In this document: one piece after another, positions 45,333-54,551 of the stretch | Layout: every line of letters begins with the position of its first letter | Numbering within the stretch: position 1 is the stretch's first letter | Source of the DNA: JAUYQR01 sp050632395 | GTDB lineage: Bacteria > Pseudomonadota > Alphaproteobacteria > Rhodobacterales > Rhodobacteraceae | Assembly (NCBI RefSeq): GCF_050632395.1 | Contig: NZ_CP192600.1 | Location: 3,720,001 to 3,784,000, forward strand | DNA: 64,000 nt | Direction of reading: 5' to 3' | Notes under the pieces: model-generated | Seen by the model: only the letters and a program-made list of their open reading frames with translations | What the model was told of the DNA's origin: nothing | Database searches by the model: none | Position numbers and translations under genes: made by a program

Positions 45333-45875
45333 ATGCCGCGTTTCCTAGTGGGCTTCGTGCGGCTGATCGACCGGATGAATTACGGCGTCGGCCGGTTTGC
45401 GATGTATCTTCTGTTCGCGCTGATGGCCGTCTTGATGTGGTCATCGCTGTCCAAGCTGGGCGGGGCGCCGTCGCCCTGGACGCTGGAAATGGCGCAATTC
45501 GTGATGGTGGCCTATTACATCCTTGGCGGGCCTTACGCGATGCAGATGGAAAGCCATGTGCGGATGGACCTATTCTACGCCAAGCAGTCGCCGGTCAGGC
45601 GCGCGTGGTGGGATGGGTTCACCGTGTTCGCGCTGTTGTTCTATCTTGGCGTGATGGCCTGGGGTGCGGCCGAAAGCCTTGGCTATTCGCTGGGCCTCAA
45701 GTGGGGTGACGGGCTTTTGCCGACCATCGGGCGGCTGGAACGGTCACCGACCGCGTGGCGGCCTTATCTCTGGCCGATCAAGCTGATCATGCTGACGGGC
45801 TTTGTGTTGATGTTCCTGCAAGCCTTGGCTGCGTTCATCAAGGATATCGCGACGATCCGCGGGGAAGACATCTGA
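45333..45875 (+). CDS. TRAP transporter small permease (DctQ type)
   Basis: 180-residue inner-membrane protein with four hydrophobic segments and the DctQ block ESHVRMDLFYAKQ after MQM. Forms the membrane complex with the large permease for sodium-driven uptake of a solute, usually an organic acid. GGAGGCG precedes ATG 45333. Its stop shares a base with the next start (TGATG). Confidence 0.9.
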   Translation: MPRFLVGFVRLIDRMNYGVGRFAMYLLFALMAVLMWSSLSKLGGAPSPWTLEMAQFVMVAYYILGGPYAMQMESHVRMDLFYAKQSPVRRAWWDGFTVFALLFYLGVMAWGAAESLGYSLGLKWGDGLLPTIGRLERSPTAWRPYLWPIKLIMLTGFVLMFLQALAAFIKDIATIRGEDI

Positions 45876-47218
45876 TGCCGCAGGACATGATCGCGCTTTT
45901 GATGTTTTCGACGATGCTGCTGCTGATGATCACCGGCCAGCGGGTGTTCGGGATCATCGGGTTTGTCGCCGTTGTCGCCTCGATCTCGCTGTGGGGGACG
46001 GGCGGGCACACGATGGGCTTTTCGGCCGGCATGAAGCTGATGAAGTGGTATCCGCTGCTGTCGTTGCCGATGTTTGTGTTCATGGGCTACGTCATGTCCG
46101 AGGCGCGTCTGGCGCAGGACCTGTACAAGATGTTCCACGTCTGGTTCGGGTCGGTGCCGGGGGGGCTGGCGATCGGGACGATCCTGCTTATGGTGCTGAT
46201 TTCCGCGATGAACGGGCTGTCGGTTGCGGGCATGGCGATCGGGTCGACCATCGCGCTGCCGGAACTGCTGAGGCGGGGGTATGACAAGCGGATGGTGTCG
46301 GGGGTGATCCAGGCGGGATCAAGCCTTGGCATCCTGATCCCGCCATCGGTGGTGCTGGTGCTTTATGCGATGATTGCGCGTGCGCCGGTGTCGGAGCTTT
46401 GGCTGGCGGGCGTGGTGCCGGGGCTGATGATGGCGGCGTTCTTCATCATCTACATCATCATCCGCTGCCGCATTAACCCAGAGCTTGGCCCGCCGCTGTC
46501 GGGTGACGAACTGGCCAGCTATACCCTTGCGGACAAGCTGGTCGCGCTGCGGGCGGGCATCCTGCCGTTCGTGATTTTCGGGGCGATGATGGCCCCGTTC
46601 ATCCTTGGCTACACCTCGCTGGTCGAAAGCTCGGTGATCGGGGTGATCGCCACGGTGCTGGGAGCCGCGATCAAGCGCAGCCTTTCGTGGCAGGTGCTGG
46701 AGGTTTCAACTCGCAACACGCTGGGCATTTCGTGCATGTTCATGTGGGTGATCCTTGCTGCGCTGGCCTTTGGCGCTGTGTTCGACGGGCTGGGCGCGGT
46801 GGCGGCCATCGACAACCTCTTTACCGAACAGATGGGGCTGTCGCCCTGGACGATCCTTATCCTGATGCAACTGTCGTTCCTGATCATGGGCATGTTTCTG
46901 GACGACACCGCGATGCTGGTGATTGTGGCGCCGCTTTATGTGCCGCTGGTTGCCACGCTGGACCTTGGCATTCCGCAGCAGGACGTGCTGATCTGGTATG
47001 GCGTGCTTTACACCGTGACCTGCCAGATCGCTTATCTGACACCGCCCTTTGGCTATAACCTTTTTCTGATGCGCGCCTTTGCGCCGCCGGAAATCACGAT
47101 GGGCGACATCTACAAATCGGTCCTGCCCTTCGTGCTGGTGATGCTGGGCTCGCTGATCGTGCTGATGGCGTTTCCGCAGATCACGCTTTGGCTGCCGAAC
47201 CTGATCTATCCAAACTGA
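45875..47218 (+). CDS. TRAP transporter large permease (DctM type)
   Basis: 447-residue polytopic inner-membrane protein, about 11-12 segments. Family blocks LPMFVFMGYVMSEA, GSSLGILIPPSVVLVLY and GMFLDDTAMLVIVAPLYVP are clear. ATG 45875 is coupled to the small permease stop by TGATG; the frame is open further upstream but that is a shadow. Translocates the solute delivered by the periplasmic protein. Confidence 0.93.
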   Translation: MPQDMIALLMFSTMLLLMITGQRVFGIIGFVAVVASISLWGTGGHTMGFSAGMKLMKWYPLLSLPMFVFMGYVMSEARLAQDLYKMFHVWFGSVPGGLAIGTILLMVLISAMNGLSVAGMAIGSTIALPELLRRGYDKRMVSGVIQAGSSLGILIPPSVVLVLYAMIARAPVSELWLAGVVPGLMMAAFFIIYIIIRCRINPELGPPLSGDELASYTLADKLVALRAGILPFVIFGAMMAPFILGYTSLVESSVIGVIATVLGAAIKRSLSWQVLEVSTRNTLGISCMFMWVILAALAFGAVFDGLGAVAAIDNLFTEQMGLSPWTILILMQLSFLIMGMFLDDTAMLVIVAPLYVPLVATLDLGIPQQDVLIWYGVLYTVTCQIAYLTPPFGYNLFLMRAFAPPEITMGDIYKSVLPFVLVMLGSLIVLMAFPQITLWLPNLIYPN

Positions 47219-47273
47219 CCCAAGAGGGGCGGATGCGCCGCCCCCGCCAACATCCAACCTGAGGAGGCTTTCG

Positions 47274-48311
47274 ATGACGACCAGACGTTCCTTCCTGACC
47301 AAGGGAGCCCTTGCCGGTGCCGCCACGCTGGCCGCGCCGACCGTCCTGCGCGCGCAGGAGGTCATCAAATGGCGGATGCAGACCTATGCGGGTGCCGCAC
47401 TGGGCGAACAGGTGGTGAAACCTGCGATCGAGTTGTTCAACCGCCTTGCCGCCGGACAGATGGAGATCGAACTTTACTACGCCGACCAATTGGTGCCGAC
47501 GGGCGAGCTGTTTCAGGCGATGCAGGCGGGCACCATCGACTGCGTCCAGTCGGACGACGATTCGATGGCCTCGCCCACCGAGGTGACGGTGTTCGGCGGG
47601 TATTTCCCGATGGCGCTGCGCTACAGCCTTGATGTGCCGACGCTGTTCAACAAGTACGGCCTGAAGCAGATCTGGGAAGACGAATACGCGGCGGTGGGCG
47701 TCAAGCACATCTCGGCCGGCGCGTGGGACCCTTGCAATTTCTCGACCAACAAGCCGATCAACAGCCTGGCCGATCTGAACGGGCTGCGGGTGTTCACCTT
47801 CCCGACGGCGGGCCGGTTCCTGACGCAGTTCGGCGTGGTGCCGGTCACCCTGCCGTGGGAAGACGTCGAAGTGGCCATGCAGACCGGCGAACTGGACGGG
47901 CTTGCATGGTCGGGGATCACCGAGGTTTACACGGTGGGCTGGTCGAACGTGACGACGCATTTCCTGACCAACAACATCTCGGGCGCGTGGATCGGGCATT
48001 TCTTCGCCAACATGGAACGCTGGAATGCCCTGCCGCCGAACCTGCAGGAGCTGCTGGCGACGTGCTTTGAATCGTCGCATTACTACCGCCAGCACTGGTA
48101 CTGGGGCGGCGAGGCGGATCTGCGCGTGAACGGCGGCAAGCTGGCGTTGACCACCATTCCGGACGCCGAGTGGAAGACGGTCGAAGATGCCGCCGTCAAG
48201 TTCTGGGACGAGATCGCCGCGGAATCCGAGGTGAAGGCCAAGGTCGTGGCGATCATCAAGCAATACAACGACACGATGACCAAGGCCGGGCGGCCCTACC
48301 GCTACGGCTGA
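47274..48311 (+). CDS. TRAP transporter periplasmic solute-binding protein
   Basis: 345 residues. The N-terminus MTTRRSFLTKGALAGAATLA is a twin-arginine signal ending near LRAQ. The mature DctP fold includes TGELFQAMQAGTIDCVQ and the ligand-carboxylate arginine region NGLRVFTFP. Aromatic-rich ends (YYRQHWYWGGEADL) suggest the subgroup that takes up keto or aromatic acids or related compounds, but the ligand is not certain. 55 bases after the large permease; a GC-rich hairpin follows. Confidence 0.92.
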   Translation: MTTRRSFLTKGALAGAATLAAPTVLRAQEVIKWRMQTYAGAALGEQVVKPAIELFNRLAAGQMEIELYYADQLVPTGELFQAMQAGTIDCVQSDDDSMASPTEVTVFGGYFPMALRYSLDVPTLFNKYGLKQIWEDEYAAVGVKHISAGAWDPCNFSTNKPINSLADLNGLRVFTFPTAGRFLTQFGVVPVTLPWEDVEVAMQTGELDGLAWSGITEVYTVGWSNVTTHFLTNNISGAWIGHFFANMERWNALPPNLQELLATCFESSHYYRQHWYWGGEADLRVNGGKLALTTIPDAEWKTVEDAAVKFWDEIAAESEVKAKVVAIIKQYNDTMTKAGRPYRYG

Positions 48312-48319
48312 CGCCACAA

Positions 48320-48347
48320 GGCGCGCGCGACGGACGTTGCGCGCGCC
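48320..48347 (+). terminator. GC-rich hairpin after the TRAP operon
   Basis: GGCGCGCGC (48320-48328) pairs with GCGCGCGCC (48339-48347) around a ten-base loop, eight bases after the solute-binding gene. No T-run follows. It probably ends or attenuates the TRAP transcript before the downstream enzyme genes, which would then have their own promoter. Confidence 0.55.
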
Positions 48348-48371
48348 ACGCTTACGGTTATGATCAAATTA

Positions 48372-48390
48372 CCGGTTTGCTGCGAACCGG
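48372..48390. promoter_or_regulatory. Short inverted repeat upstream of the GS-like gene
   Basis: CCGGTT (48372-48377) and AACCGG (48385-48390) flank seven bases in the 256-base gap between the TRAP genes and the glutamine-synthetase-like gene. Possible operator for the enzyme operon; no protein can be assigned. The rest of the gap shows nothing else convincing. Confidence 0.25.
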
Positions 48391-48567
48391 CGGAGGGACG
48401 GTCCATGCGGACCCAACGACAGGCAAACGGGGTCGGCCCGCATTGCTGGCCCAGAAAGCCCGAATTCGGTGGCGCCAAGGGGCGCAACTGACGGCGCCCC
48501 CTATGGGGTGATCGGTGCTTTCATGCCCGCAGGGTGCGGGCGAAACGGGACTTTGAGGGATACTTCC

Positions 48568-49932
48568 ATGCCTGGAAACATGACATTCGACGCTTTGAAA
48601 GAGGCCGTTGCGCGCGGCGAGATCGACACCGTTCTGGTGGCCGGGATCGACATGCAGGGCCGCCTGATGGGCAAACGCTTCCACGCCGCGTTCTTTGTGA
48701 ACGGCGGGTGGGAGGAGACGCATTGCTGCAATTACCTGCTGACCGTGGACATGGAGATGACCACGGTTCAGGGCTACAAATCCTCCAGTTGGCAGACGGG
48801 CTACGGCGACTATGTGCTGAAGCCTGACATGACAACGCTGCGCCCGGTGCCGTGGCTGCCGGGGACTGCGCTTGTCCTCGGTGATACGCTGGACCACCAC
48901 GGGCATGAGGTGCCGCATTCGCCCCGCGCGATTTTGAAGCGGCAGGTGGCGCGGGCGCGGGCGATGGGTTTCGAGCCGATGATGGCGACGGAGCTGGAGT
49001 TCTATCTCTTTGAGAACTCGTATGAAAACCTGCGCGATGGCGGGTTGGCGGCGCTGAAGCCGGTCAGTGCTTACAACGAGGATTACCACATCTTCCAGAC
49101 CACCAAGGAAGAGGATGTGATGCGGGCAATCCGCAACGGATTGTATGCGGCGGGCATCCCGGTTGAAAATTCCAAAGGTGAGGCGGACGCGGGTCAGGAA
49201 GAGGTGAATTACCGCTATTCCGACGCGCTGGATACGGCCGACAACCACGCGATCACCAAGAACGCGATCAAGGAAATTGCCTGGACCAAGGGCAAGTCGG
49301 TGACGTTCATGGCGAAATACGATCACCGCAAGGCGGGATCGTCGAGCCATATCCACCAGAGCCTGTGGTCGCTGGACGGCAAGCCGTGGTTTCGGGATGA
49401 CAGTGACAAGCACGGCATGTCGGCCACGATGAAGCATTACATGGCGGGGCAACTGGCCCACGCGCAGGAACTGACGGCGTTTCTGGCGCCGTATGTGAAC
49501 AGCTACAAACGCTTTACCGTGGGAATGTTCGCGCCGACGAAGGCGGTGTGGAGTGCGGACAACCGCACGGCGGGCTTCCGGGTGTGCGGCACGCACACCA
49601 AGGCGGTGCGGGTGGAATGCCGGATACCGGGCAGCGACGTGAACCCCTATCTTGCGTGCGCGGCGCTTCTGGCGGCGGGCCTGGCGGGCATCGAGGGCAA
49701 GATGGAACTGGAGCCGGAAATGTCGGGCGACATGTACAACACCGCCGGCATCCGCGAGATTCCGCATAACCTGCGGGATGCGGCGGCGCTGCTGAAAGGC
49801 TCGAAAATGTTGCGCGCGGCGTTTGGCGACGATGTGGTGGACCACTATCACCACGCCGCCGAGTGGGAGATCGCCGAGACCGACCGCGTCGTCACCGATT
49901 TTGAACTTCAACGCCTGCTTGAACGGGCGTAA
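48568..49932 (+). CDS. Glutamine-synthetase-like gamma-glutamyl ligase
   Basis: 454 residues of the glutamine synthetase superfamily, in the branch that ligates glutamate to amines (PuuA/IpuC/GlnA4-like) rather than ammonia. The ATP/glutamate site blocks MATELEFYLFENS, SSSHIHQSLWS and NRTAGFRVCGTHTKAVRVECR are present. ATG 48568 follows GAGGGA; a second ATG four codons in is possible. It heads a run with aldehyde, alcohol and FAD dehydrogenases, implying that it activates an amine or amino alcohol for stepwise oxidation. The amine substrate is not known. Confidence 0.85.
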   Translation: MPGNMTFDALKEAVARGEIDTVLVAGIDMQGRLMGKRFHAAFFVNGGWEETHCCNYLLTVDMEMTTVQGYKSSSWQTGYGDYVLKPDMTTLRPVPWLPGTALVLGDTLDHHGHEVPHSPRAILKRQVARARAMGFEPMMATELEFYLFENSYENLRDGGLAALKPVSAYNEDYHIFQTTKEEDVMRAIRNGLYAAGIPVENSKGEADAGQEEVNYRYSDALDTADNHAITKNAIKEIAWTKGKSVTFMAKYDHRKAGSSSHIHQSLWSLDGKPWFRDDSDKHGMSATMKHYMAGQLAHAQELTAFLAPYVNSYKRFTVGMFAPTKAVWSADNRTAGFRVCGTHTKAVRVECRIPGSDVNPYLACAALLAAGLAGIEGKMELEPEMSGDMYNTAGIREIPHNLRDAAALLKGSKMLRAAFGDDVVDHYHHAAEWEIAETDRVVTDFELQRLLERA

Positions 49933-49992
49933 GGGGCTCGCGGCCCCGGTTTTTCCAATTGCCGGGGCTGGACCCCGGCCCACGAGGACAAG

Positions 49993-51372
49993 ATGAAACC
50001 GATCCAGTTGATTTCCCCCGTCGATGGCAGCGTCTATGCCGAACGCACCCCGCTGTCGCAGGATGCGGCCAAGGCCGCCGTCGCCCGCGCCAAGGCCGCG
50101 CAAAAGGGCTGGGCCGCGCGCCCGCTAGAGGAGCGGATCGCGCTGGTGAAGGCCGGTGTGGTGCGCTTGAACGAAATGAAGGATGTGGTGGTCGAAGAGA
50201 TCGCCTGGCAGATGGGGCGCCCGACCCGGTTTGGCGGTGAATTCGGCGGCGTGAATGCCCGCACCGAATACATGGCCGAGATTGCAGCGGCGACCCTGAT
50301 GCCGATGATGGTCGAGGACAGCGACAAGTTCCGCCGCTATATCGCGCGCGATCCGGTGGGCGTGGTGTTCATCGTGGCGCCGTGGAACTACCCTTATCTG
50401 ACCACGATCAACACGCTGGTTCCGGCGCTGATCGCGGGCAATACGGTGATTTTGAAACACGCCAGCCAGACGATGCTGGTAGGCGAACGGCTGGCCGAGG
50501 CGTTTCATGCAGCGGGCGTGCCGGAGGATGTGTTCCAGAACGTGGTCCTTGATCACGCGACGACCGAGGCGCTGATTGCGGCGCGGTCGTTCGGGTTTGT
50601 GAACTTCACAGGCTCGGTCGCGGGCGGGCAGGCGATGGAGCGGGCGGCGGCTGGCACGTTCACTCCGCTTGGGTTGGAGCTTGGTGGCAAGGACCCCGGC
50701 TACGTGCGGGCGGACGCCAATCTGGATGCGGCGGTGGATACGCTGATGGATGGCGCGATGTACAACGCCGGTCAGTGCTGCTGCGGGATCGAGCGGATCT
50801 ATGTGCATGAAAGCCTATACGATGCCTTCGTCGAAAAGTCGGTGGCCTGGGTCAAGGCGCTGAAGCTGGGCAACCCGTTCGACCCGGAAAGCACGCTTGG
50901 GCCGATGGCCAACAAGCGGTTCGCAAAGGTGGTGCGCGACCAGATCGCCGAGGCGGTAGCGCAGGGCGCGAAGCCCCTGATCGACCCCGCGCTTTTTCCT
51001 GCGGATGATGGCGGGGCGTATCTGGCACCCCAGATCCTCGTGAACGTCAATCATTCGATGCGGGTGATGATGGAGGAAAGCTTTGGCCCGGTCGTCGGCA
51101 TCATGAAGGTGAAAGACGACGCCGAGGCGCTGCGGCTGATGAACGACTCGCCTTACGGTCTGACCGCCAGCATCTGGACGCAGGATTACGACACCGCCGC
51201 AAAACTGGGTGAGCAGGTCGAAACCGGCACCGTGTTCATGAACCGCGCCGATTACCTTGACCCGGCGCTGTGCTGGACCGGGTGCAAGGACACCGGGCGC
51301 GGCGGGTCGCTGAGCTATCTCGGGTTCCATTCGGTGACCCGGCCGAAATCCTACCATCTGAAGAAAGTCTGA
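49993..51372 (+). CDS. NAD(P)-dependent aldehyde dehydrogenase
   Basis: 459 residues, full ALDH fold. Oxidises an aldehyde to an acid: general-base Glu in LELGGKDPGY and catalytic cysteine in NAGQCCCGIERIYV, with APWNYPYL and FTGSVAGG cofactor blocks. Closest in feel to succinate-semialdehyde/gamma-glutamyl-aldehyde type enzymes, but specificity is not readable. 60 bases after the ligase and four bases before the alcohol dehydrogenase. Confidence 0.92.
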   Translation: MKPIQLISPVDGSVYAERTPLSQDAAKAAVARAKAAQKGWAARPLEERIALVKAGVVRLNEMKDVVVEEIAWQMGRPTRFGGEFGGVNARTEYMAEIAAATLMPMMVEDSDKFRRYIARDPVGVVFIVAPWNYPYLTTINTLVPALIAGNTVILKHASQTMLVGERLAEAFHAAGVPEDVFQNVVLDHATTEALIAARSFGFVNFTGSVAGGQAMERAAAGTFTPLGLELGGKDPGYVRADANLDAAVDTLMDGAMYNAGQCCCGIERIYVHESLYDAFVEKSVAWVKALKLGNPFDPESTLGPMANKRFAKVVRDQIAEAVAQGAKPLIDPALFPADDGGAYLAPQILVNVNHSMRVMMEESFGPVVGIMKVKDDAEALRLMNDSPYGLTASIWTQDYDTAAKLGEQVETGTVFMNRADYLDPALCWTGCKDTGRGGSLSYLGFHSVTRPKSYHLKKV

Positions 51373-51375
51373 GCC

Positions 51376-52545
51376 ATGACCACCGCCACCCATTCGGTTC
51401 CCAACCGCAACTGGTCTTACCCGACCGCGATCAAGTTCGGCGTGGGCCGGATTTCGGAGCTGGCGGAGCATGCCGCTGGCGTGGGGCTGAAAAAGCCCCT
51501 TCTGGTGACCGACAAGGCGCTGGCAAGCCTGCCGATCACGGCGGCAGCACTGGATGTGCTGGAGCGTGCGGGCATGGGCCGCGCGGTGTTTTCCGAGGTG
51601 GACCCGAACCCGAACGAGGCCAACATGACCGCCGGGATCGCGGTGTATCTGGCGGGCGGGCATGACGGGGTGATCTGCTTTGGCGGCGGCAGCGCCTTGG
51701 ACCTTGGCAAGATGATCGCGCTGATGGCACATCAGAAGCCGGGCCTGAGCGTCTGGGATCTGGAGGATATCGACGACTGGTACACCCGCGCCGATGCCGC
51801 GAAGATCGCGCCGATTATCGCGGTTCCGACGACGGCTGGCACGGGGTCGGAAGTGGGGCGCGCGGGGGTTCTGACGAACAGCGCCACGCACAAGAAGAAG
51901 ATCATCTTCCACCCCAAGCTGATGCCTGCGGTTACGATCTGCGACCCGGCGCTGACGGTGGGGATGCCGAGGTTCATCACCGCTGGCACGGGGATGGACG
52001 CGCTGGCGCATTGCCTTGAAGCATACAGCAGCCCGTTCTACCATCCGATGAGCCAGGGGATCGCGCTGGAAGGGATGCGGCTGGTGTTCGAGAACCTGCC
52101 GCGGGTCTATGGCGAACCGGGAGACCTTGATGCCCGCGCGCATATGATGAGTGCGGCGGCGATGGGGGCGGTGGCGTTTCAGAAGGGGCTGGGGGCGATC
52201 CATTCGCTGTCGCATCCGGTCGGCGCGGTTTACGGCACGCATCACGGCACGACGAACGCGGTGGTGATGCCGATGGTGCTGGATTTCAACCGCCCGGCGA
52301 TCGAAACGCGGATCGAGGCGGCGGCGGCCTATCTGGGCATCAAGGGTGGGTTTGACGGCTTCAAGGGCCGGATCATGGACCTGCGCGCGGCGCTGAACAT
52401 TCCGGCCAACCTGACCGCGATGGGGGTGAAGGCATCGGATCTGGAGATGCTGACCGACATGGCGCTGGAAGACCCGTCCTGCGGCGGCAACCCGATTGCG
52501 ATGACGCGCGAGAACACCCGCGCGCTGTTTGAGGCCTGCATGTAA
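51376..52545 (+). CDS. Iron-containing alcohol dehydrogenase
   Basis: 389-residue group III alcohol dehydrogenase. NAD motif GGGSALDLGK, PTTAGTGSEVG, and iron ligands in TGMDALAHCLEAY and HSLSHPVGAVYGTHHG. Oxidises an alcohol to the aldehyde for the upstream ALDH, or works in reverse. ATG 51376 directly follows the ALDH stop; the next gene begins with GTG immediately after its stop. Confidence 0.92.
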   Translation: MTTATHSVPNRNWSYPTAIKFGVGRISELAEHAAGVGLKKPLLVTDKALASLPITAAALDVLERAGMGRAVFSEVDPNPNEANMTAGIAVYLAGGHDGVICFGGGSALDLGKMIALMAHQKPGLSVWDLEDIDDWYTRADAAKIAPIIAVPTTAGTGSEVGRAGVLTNSATHKKKIIFHPKLMPAVTICDPALTVGMPRFITAGTGMDALAHCLEAYSSPFYHPMSQGIALEGMRLVFENLPRVYGEPGDLDARAHMMSAAAMGAVAFQKGLGAIHSLSHPVGAVYGTHHGTTNAVVMPMVLDFNRPAIETRIEAAAAYLGIKGGFDGFKGRIMDLRAALNIPANLTAMGVKASDLEMLTDMALEDPSCGGNPIAMTRENTRALFEACM

Positions 52546-53784
52546 GTGCAGCGCCTGACGACCGACATTGCCGTCATCGGCGCGGGGGTCATCGGCCTTG
52601 CAGTGGCCGAGCGGCTGTTGGCCGACGGGCGCGAGGTGGTGCTGGTAGATCCCGGGCAACCGGGGATGGGGGCAAGCTATGGCAACGCCGGAACGATCGC
52701 GGATTACGCGGTCAGCCCGGTTGGCACGCCTGCGGTCCTGTGGAACCTGCCGACGCTGCTGACCAGCCGAACCTCTCCGCTGGCAATCCGGCACCGGGCC
52801 TTGCCGACGCTGGCACCGTGGCTGGTGCGGTTTGCGGTGCAGTCGCTGCCGGCGGCGGCGGCGCGCAATGCGGCGGCGATTGCGGGGCTTTTGGCGGGGG
52901 CTGGGCCGTTCTGGGAGGATCTGGCGCTGCGGGTTTCGGGCGCGGGCATCCTGCAACGCCGGGGGTGCCTTTACCTTTACGAGACAGAAGCGGAGTTTCA
53001 CGCCGCCGAGGCCGACATGGCGGCGCGGCGGGCGCTTGGCGTCAGCGTCGATCTTGTGGGGCCAGAGGCGCTGGCGGCGCTGGAGCCGACGTTGCCTGCG
53101 GTGAAAGGTGGCGCTGCTGTGTTCGCAGGTGCGCGGTTCCTGTCCGATCCGGGACGGATGATGGGGCTGATGGCGGCGGCGGTGACGGCACGGGCCGGAC
53201 TTGTCACCACACGGGCCGAGCGGTTGGAGCGGCGGCCGGACGGGGTAATCATCGAAGGGCCGGGGCTGCATCTGCACGCGCGGCGGGTGGTGATCGCGGC
53301 GGGGGCACATTCGCGGGCGTTGGCGGTGCAGGCTGGCGACCGGATTCCGCTGGACACCGAGCGGGGGTATCACGTGGAGTGGGACATGCCCATGCCGCGC
53401 CTGACCCGGCCCGTGGCGGCGGCGGCACGCGGGTTCTACTTCTGCCCGATGGAGGGGCGCTTGCGTGTGGCGGGGACTGTGGAACTGGGCGGGTTGACGC
53501 TGCCCCCCTCGCCGCACCGCATCGCGCGGTTGGTCGCTGGCGCGCGGGCGCTCTTTCCCGACCTTGGACCACCGGACCGCGAGTGGATGGGGTTTCGCCC
53601 TTCGCTGCCCGACAGCTTGCCGGTGATAGGCCCGTCGCGCGGCGGGGCCGAGGTGATCCACGCGTTCGGGCATGGGCATCTTGGCGTGACGCTGGCCCCG
53701 GTGACGGCGGGGATCGTGGCTGACCTGATTGCCGGGCGGACGCCGGACCGGGACATTATCGCTTTCCGCGCGGATCGGTTCTGA
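52546..53784 (+). CDS. FAD-dependent amine/D-amino acid dehydrogenase-like protein
   Basis: 412 residues of the DAO/DadA superfamily: FAD motif DIAVIGAGVIGLAVAERLL at about 7-25, GASYGNAGTIADY as in DadA, and C-terminal IHAFGHGHLGVTLAPVTAG closing the flavin site. Oxidatively deaminates an amino acid or amine. The start is a GTG at 52546, abutting the ADH stop with no gap. It could act on the free amino acid released at the end of the pathway or on a gamma-glutamyl-amine as PuuB does. Confidence 0.85.
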   Translation: MQRLTTDIAVIGAGVIGLAVAERLLADGREVVLVDPGQPGMGASYGNAGTIADYAVSPVGTPAVLWNLPTLLTSRTSPLAIRHRALPTLAPWLVRFAVQSLPAAAARNAAAIAGLLAGAGPFWEDLALRVSGAGILQRRGCLYLYETEAEFHAAEADMAARRALGVSVDLVGPEALAALEPTLPAVKGGAAVFAGARFLSDPGRMMGLMAAAVTARAGLVTTRAERLERRPDGVIIEGPGLHLHARRVVIAAGAHSRALAVQAGDRIPLDTERGYHVEWDMPMPRLTRPVAAAARGFYFCPMEGRLRVAGTVELGGLTLPPSPHRIARLVAGARALFPDLGPPDREWMGFRPSLPDSLPVIGPSRGGAEVIHAFGHGHLGVTLAPVTAGIVADLIAGRTPDRDIIAFRADRF

Positions 53785-53794
53785 CAAAAGCAGA

Positions 53795-53819
53795 ATGGCG
53801 CGCCGGTTTGGCGCGCCAT
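53795..53819. terminator. Bidirectional hairpin between convergent genes
   Basis: ATGGCGCGCC (53795-53804) pairs perfectly with GGCGCGCCAT (53810-53819) around GGTTT. It separates the enzyme operon ending at 53784 from the leftward small gene ending at 53847. Modest T content only (CTTGGT) on the plus side. Confidence 0.7.
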
Positions 53820-53846
53820 CTTGGTCGTGAAGCCCGCAAAGGACGT

Positions 53847-54083
53847 TCAGGTGGCAGGAAGCACTTCTACCGTCTCCCTCGGGGTGTCCTCATCATCGTT
53901 GCCGCACAGGACGACGCAAAGGACAACCACGCCAAGCAGGATCGGCAGGATGCCGACGCTGGAGGCGGGCTTTTCAGCGATGACTTCGGGTTGGCCTTCC
54001 TCTTCGACCACCACCGGGCCGCCGGCATAGGCCATCGGCGCGAAGGCAAGCGAAAAGGCAAGGATCGGGGCTGCAAGTTTCAT
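53847..54083 (-). CDS. Small exported membrane protein, tandem paralogue 1
   Basis: 78 residues. Signal peptide MKLAAPILAFSLAFAPMAYA, then GGPVVVEEEGQPEVIAEKP, then one hydrophobic segment SVGILPILLGVVVLCVVLCG and an acidic tail ending EVLPAT. It is nearly identical in its core to the two genes at 54183 and 54601. Predicted inner-membrane or lipoprotein-like peptide with a short acidic periplasmic stretch. AAAGGAT precedes the ATG. Function unknown; related small proteins occur in Rhodobacterales without a described role. Confidence 0.8.
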   Translation of the reverse strand: MKLAAPILAFSLAFAPMAYAGGPVVVEEEGQPEVIAEKPASSVGILPILLGVVVLCVVLCGNDDEDTPRETVEVLPAT

Positions 54084-54182
54084 GGGTAATCCTTTCTCAT
54101 GTCTGGGAACGCGCCATACAGGGCGCCGTACATACCCGCTGGCCGGAGCGCAGTTCAGCAGTTGGCCAGCGAAAACAATTGA

Positions 54183-54413
54183 TCAACCGGGAAGCTGCGT
54201 TTCGGGGGTCGGCTCGTCGTCGTTGTTGTCGCCGCAAAGCACGACGCACAGCACCACGACACCAAGCAAGATCGGCAGGATGCCGACGCTGGAGGCGGGC
54301 TTTTCGGCGATGACTTCAGGTTGACCTTCCTCTTCGACCACCACCGGACCGCCGGCATGTGCCATCGGCGCGAAGGCAAGCGAAAGGGCAAGGATCGGGG
54401 CTGAGATTTTCAT
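54183..54413 (-). CDS. Small exported membrane protein, tandem paralogue 2
   Basis: 76 residues with the same plan: signal peptide MKISAPILALSLAFAPMAHA, core GGPVVVEEEGQPEVIAEKP, membrane segment SVGILPILLGVVVLCVVLCG, tail DNNDDEPTPETQLPG. Closest to paralogue 1, with divergence confined to the signal peptide and tail. Its 5' region holds a hairpin TCGGGGA/TCCCCGA (54438-54456) with ribosome-site-like AAGGACG nearer the ATG. No function known. Confidence 0.8.
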   Translation of the reverse strand: MKISAPILALSLAFAPMAHAGGPVVVEEEGQPEVIAEKPASSVGILPILLGVVVLCVVLCGDNNDDEPTPETQLPG

Positions 54414-54551
54414 GATGGGGCGTCCTTCAAAGGTCGTTCGGGGAAAATCTCCCCGACCTCAAGACGCTAATCCCGGCCCGGAATTCGGGCAACAGTTCGA
54501 AATGGCTGCGGACAGCTTTGGTTAACGCTGCGACAGATTGACCACAGTAGG

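Noticed and set aside
48356..48373. GGTTATGATCAAATTACC as a palindromic operator
   Set aside because: Only the TGATCA centre is symmetrical; the arms do not match when aligned.
48364..50103. Open frame of 579 codons on the minus strand
   Set aside because: Mirror of the GS-like ligase; His/Arg-rich shadow.
50815..53787. Open frame of 990 codons on the minus strand across the ADH and FAD genes
   Set aside because: Arg/His/Pro-rich with no domain, antisense to three well-supported enzymes; a product of high third-position GC.
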